A stretch of DNA of 5,824 nt, taken from the NCBI GenBank assembly GCA_021849525.1, contig JAJZSS010000127.1, positions 1 to 5,824 on the forward strand, written 5' to 3'. Each line of letters starts with the position of its first letter. Position 1 is the stretch's first letter. This DNA is from Chloroflexota bacterium. Lineage in GTDB: Bacteria; Chloroflexota; Anaerolineae; Anaerolineales; UBA4823. The position numbers and the translations under genes are program-made. A model generated the notes under the pieces. That model searched no databases, was not told where the DNA came from, and saw only the letters and a program-made list of their open reading frames with translations. This document shows, piece after piece, positions 5,364 through 5,824 of the stretch.

Positions 5364-5824
5364 ATGGCTGGAGGGTGTTGGTAGGCCAGGGTGTCAGGGT
5401 AGCCGATTGCGGCGTGGGCTCGAGGACGCGAGTTTGGGCTGGTGATGGGGCGGGATGGAACGCCTGCGTACCGGCGGGGGTTGGGGATATCTCGCCGGTA
5501 GGGAGGACTGCTGGAGCTGGCGAGCTAATTCCGGCAGGAGTAGGAGTTCCTTTAGGTCCGCTTAGCTTCCAGACTCCTAACGCCAGGCTGCCAATCAGCA
5601 GTGCGGCGATCACGACGATTCCGGCGAGAACTGCACAGGCGGTTGCCCATTTACGCTGGCGTGTCGAAACCGACGGTGCCGCCGGCGGGCTGCCAGCAGG
5701 TTTCGGGATTTGCATGCCGATGATGGTGATATTGTCATGCCCGCCGCGCTGGTTGGACAGCAATACCAGTTGCTGTAAGGCGGTTTCCAGGGGACGCGCT
5801 TGCAGATAATCAAGGATTTCGTGG
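5362..5824 (-). CDS. PP2C-family Ser/Thr protein phosphatase, C-terminal part, with transmembrane anchor (5' end outside window)
   Basis: The frame is open from the right edge to TAA 5362-5364, giving 153 visible residues and no start inside the window. The first residues, HEILDYLQAR...ALQQLVLLSNQ, followed by RGGHDNITIIGMQI (window residues about 26-39), are the classic end of a PP2C/PPM catalytic domain. The Asp of GGHDN (codon 5734-5736) is the conserved metal ligand and is intact. A basic RQRK then leads into a hydrophobic helix (about 5569-5646), and about 65 residues rich in Pro, Thr, Ser and Ala finish the protein. The predicted topology is catalytic domain in the cytoplasm, one membrane pass and a disordered tail outside. 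Such phosphatases reverse Ser/Thr kinase signalling, often with a Hanks-type kinase nearby, but none is visible here. An internal TTG (5761-5763) is not a credible start because PP2C homology continues upstream of it. Confidence 0.85.
   Translation of the reverse strand, partial: HEILDYLQARPLETALQQLVLLSNQRGGHDNITIIGMQIPKPAGSPPAAPSVSTRQRKWATACAVLAGIVVIAALLIGSLALGVWKLSGPKGTPTPAGISSPAPAVLPTGEISPTPAGTQAFHPAPSPAQTRVLEPTPQSATLTPWPTNTLQP

Noticed and set aside
5761..5763. TTG as the start of a small standalone membrane protein
   Set aside because: The frame continues upstream to the window edge with PP2C-like sequence (HEILDYLQAR), so the TTG is an internal Leu codon.
5375..5809. 144-codon open frame on the plus strand at the right end
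   Set aside because: It lies opposite the PP2C C-terminus. The minus-strand frame has the GGHDN motif, a membrane helix and a Pro/Thr tail, whereas this frame shows only low-complexity composition.

Overview
This 5.8 kb window looks like an ordinary chromosomal segment from a GC-rich bacterium. I infer a member of the Chloroflexota, probably class Anaerolineae. The basis is the overall character of the proteins: an AmmeMemoRadiSam-type radical SAM enzyme, a CelD/BcsL-like acyltransferase, and phosphatase-like signalling proteins with Pro/Thr-rich tails outside the membrane. This is recognition of family style, not a database result. No rRNA, tRNA, CRISPR, insertion sequence or phage gene was seen.

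Layout from left to right. (1) Positions 18-344, minus strand: the N-terminal half of a MobA-type molybdenum cofactor guanylyltransferase. It stops after 108 codons, and a one-base shift at the stop opens a more family-like continuation toward the window edge, so a frameshift or sequencing error is likely. (2) Positions 345-471: a divergent intergenic region with a perfect TATAAT seven bases before the mobA-like ATG. A 12-bp perfect inverted repeat straddles that promoter and start codon. (3) Positions 472-1590, plus strand: a complete AmrS-like radical SAM enzyme with three separate cysteine clusters. (4) Positions 1593-2642, minus strand: a complete GNAT-fold acyltransferase, converging on amrS with only two bases between the stop codons. 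(5) Positions 2643-2783: a second divergent intergenic region with a consensus -10 box facing right. (6) Positions 2784-5297, plus strand: an 837-residue membrane protein. I read it as a degenerate PP2C/PPM-like cytoplasmic domain, a long Pro/Glu-rich linker, one transmembrane helix, a helical stalk and a beta-propeller-like external domain. A strong intrinsic terminator follows. (7) Positions 5362 to the right edge, minus strand: the C-terminal end of a genuine PP2C Ser/Thr phosphatase, with its own transmembrane helix and an external Pro/Thr-rich tail.

The most interesting part is the right half. A membrane-anchored PP2C phosphatase with an intact C-terminal GGxDN motif lies tail to tail with a large transmembrane protein whose cytoplasmic domain resembles the same fold without recognisable metal-binding aspartates. 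The external half of that protein holds all four of its cysteines. I infer a possible transmembrane signalling pair, with the pseudophosphatase coupling an external sensor to Ser/Thr phosphorylation. The left half carries unrelated housekeeping or metabolic genes in an alternating divergent and convergent order, so no long operon is visible.
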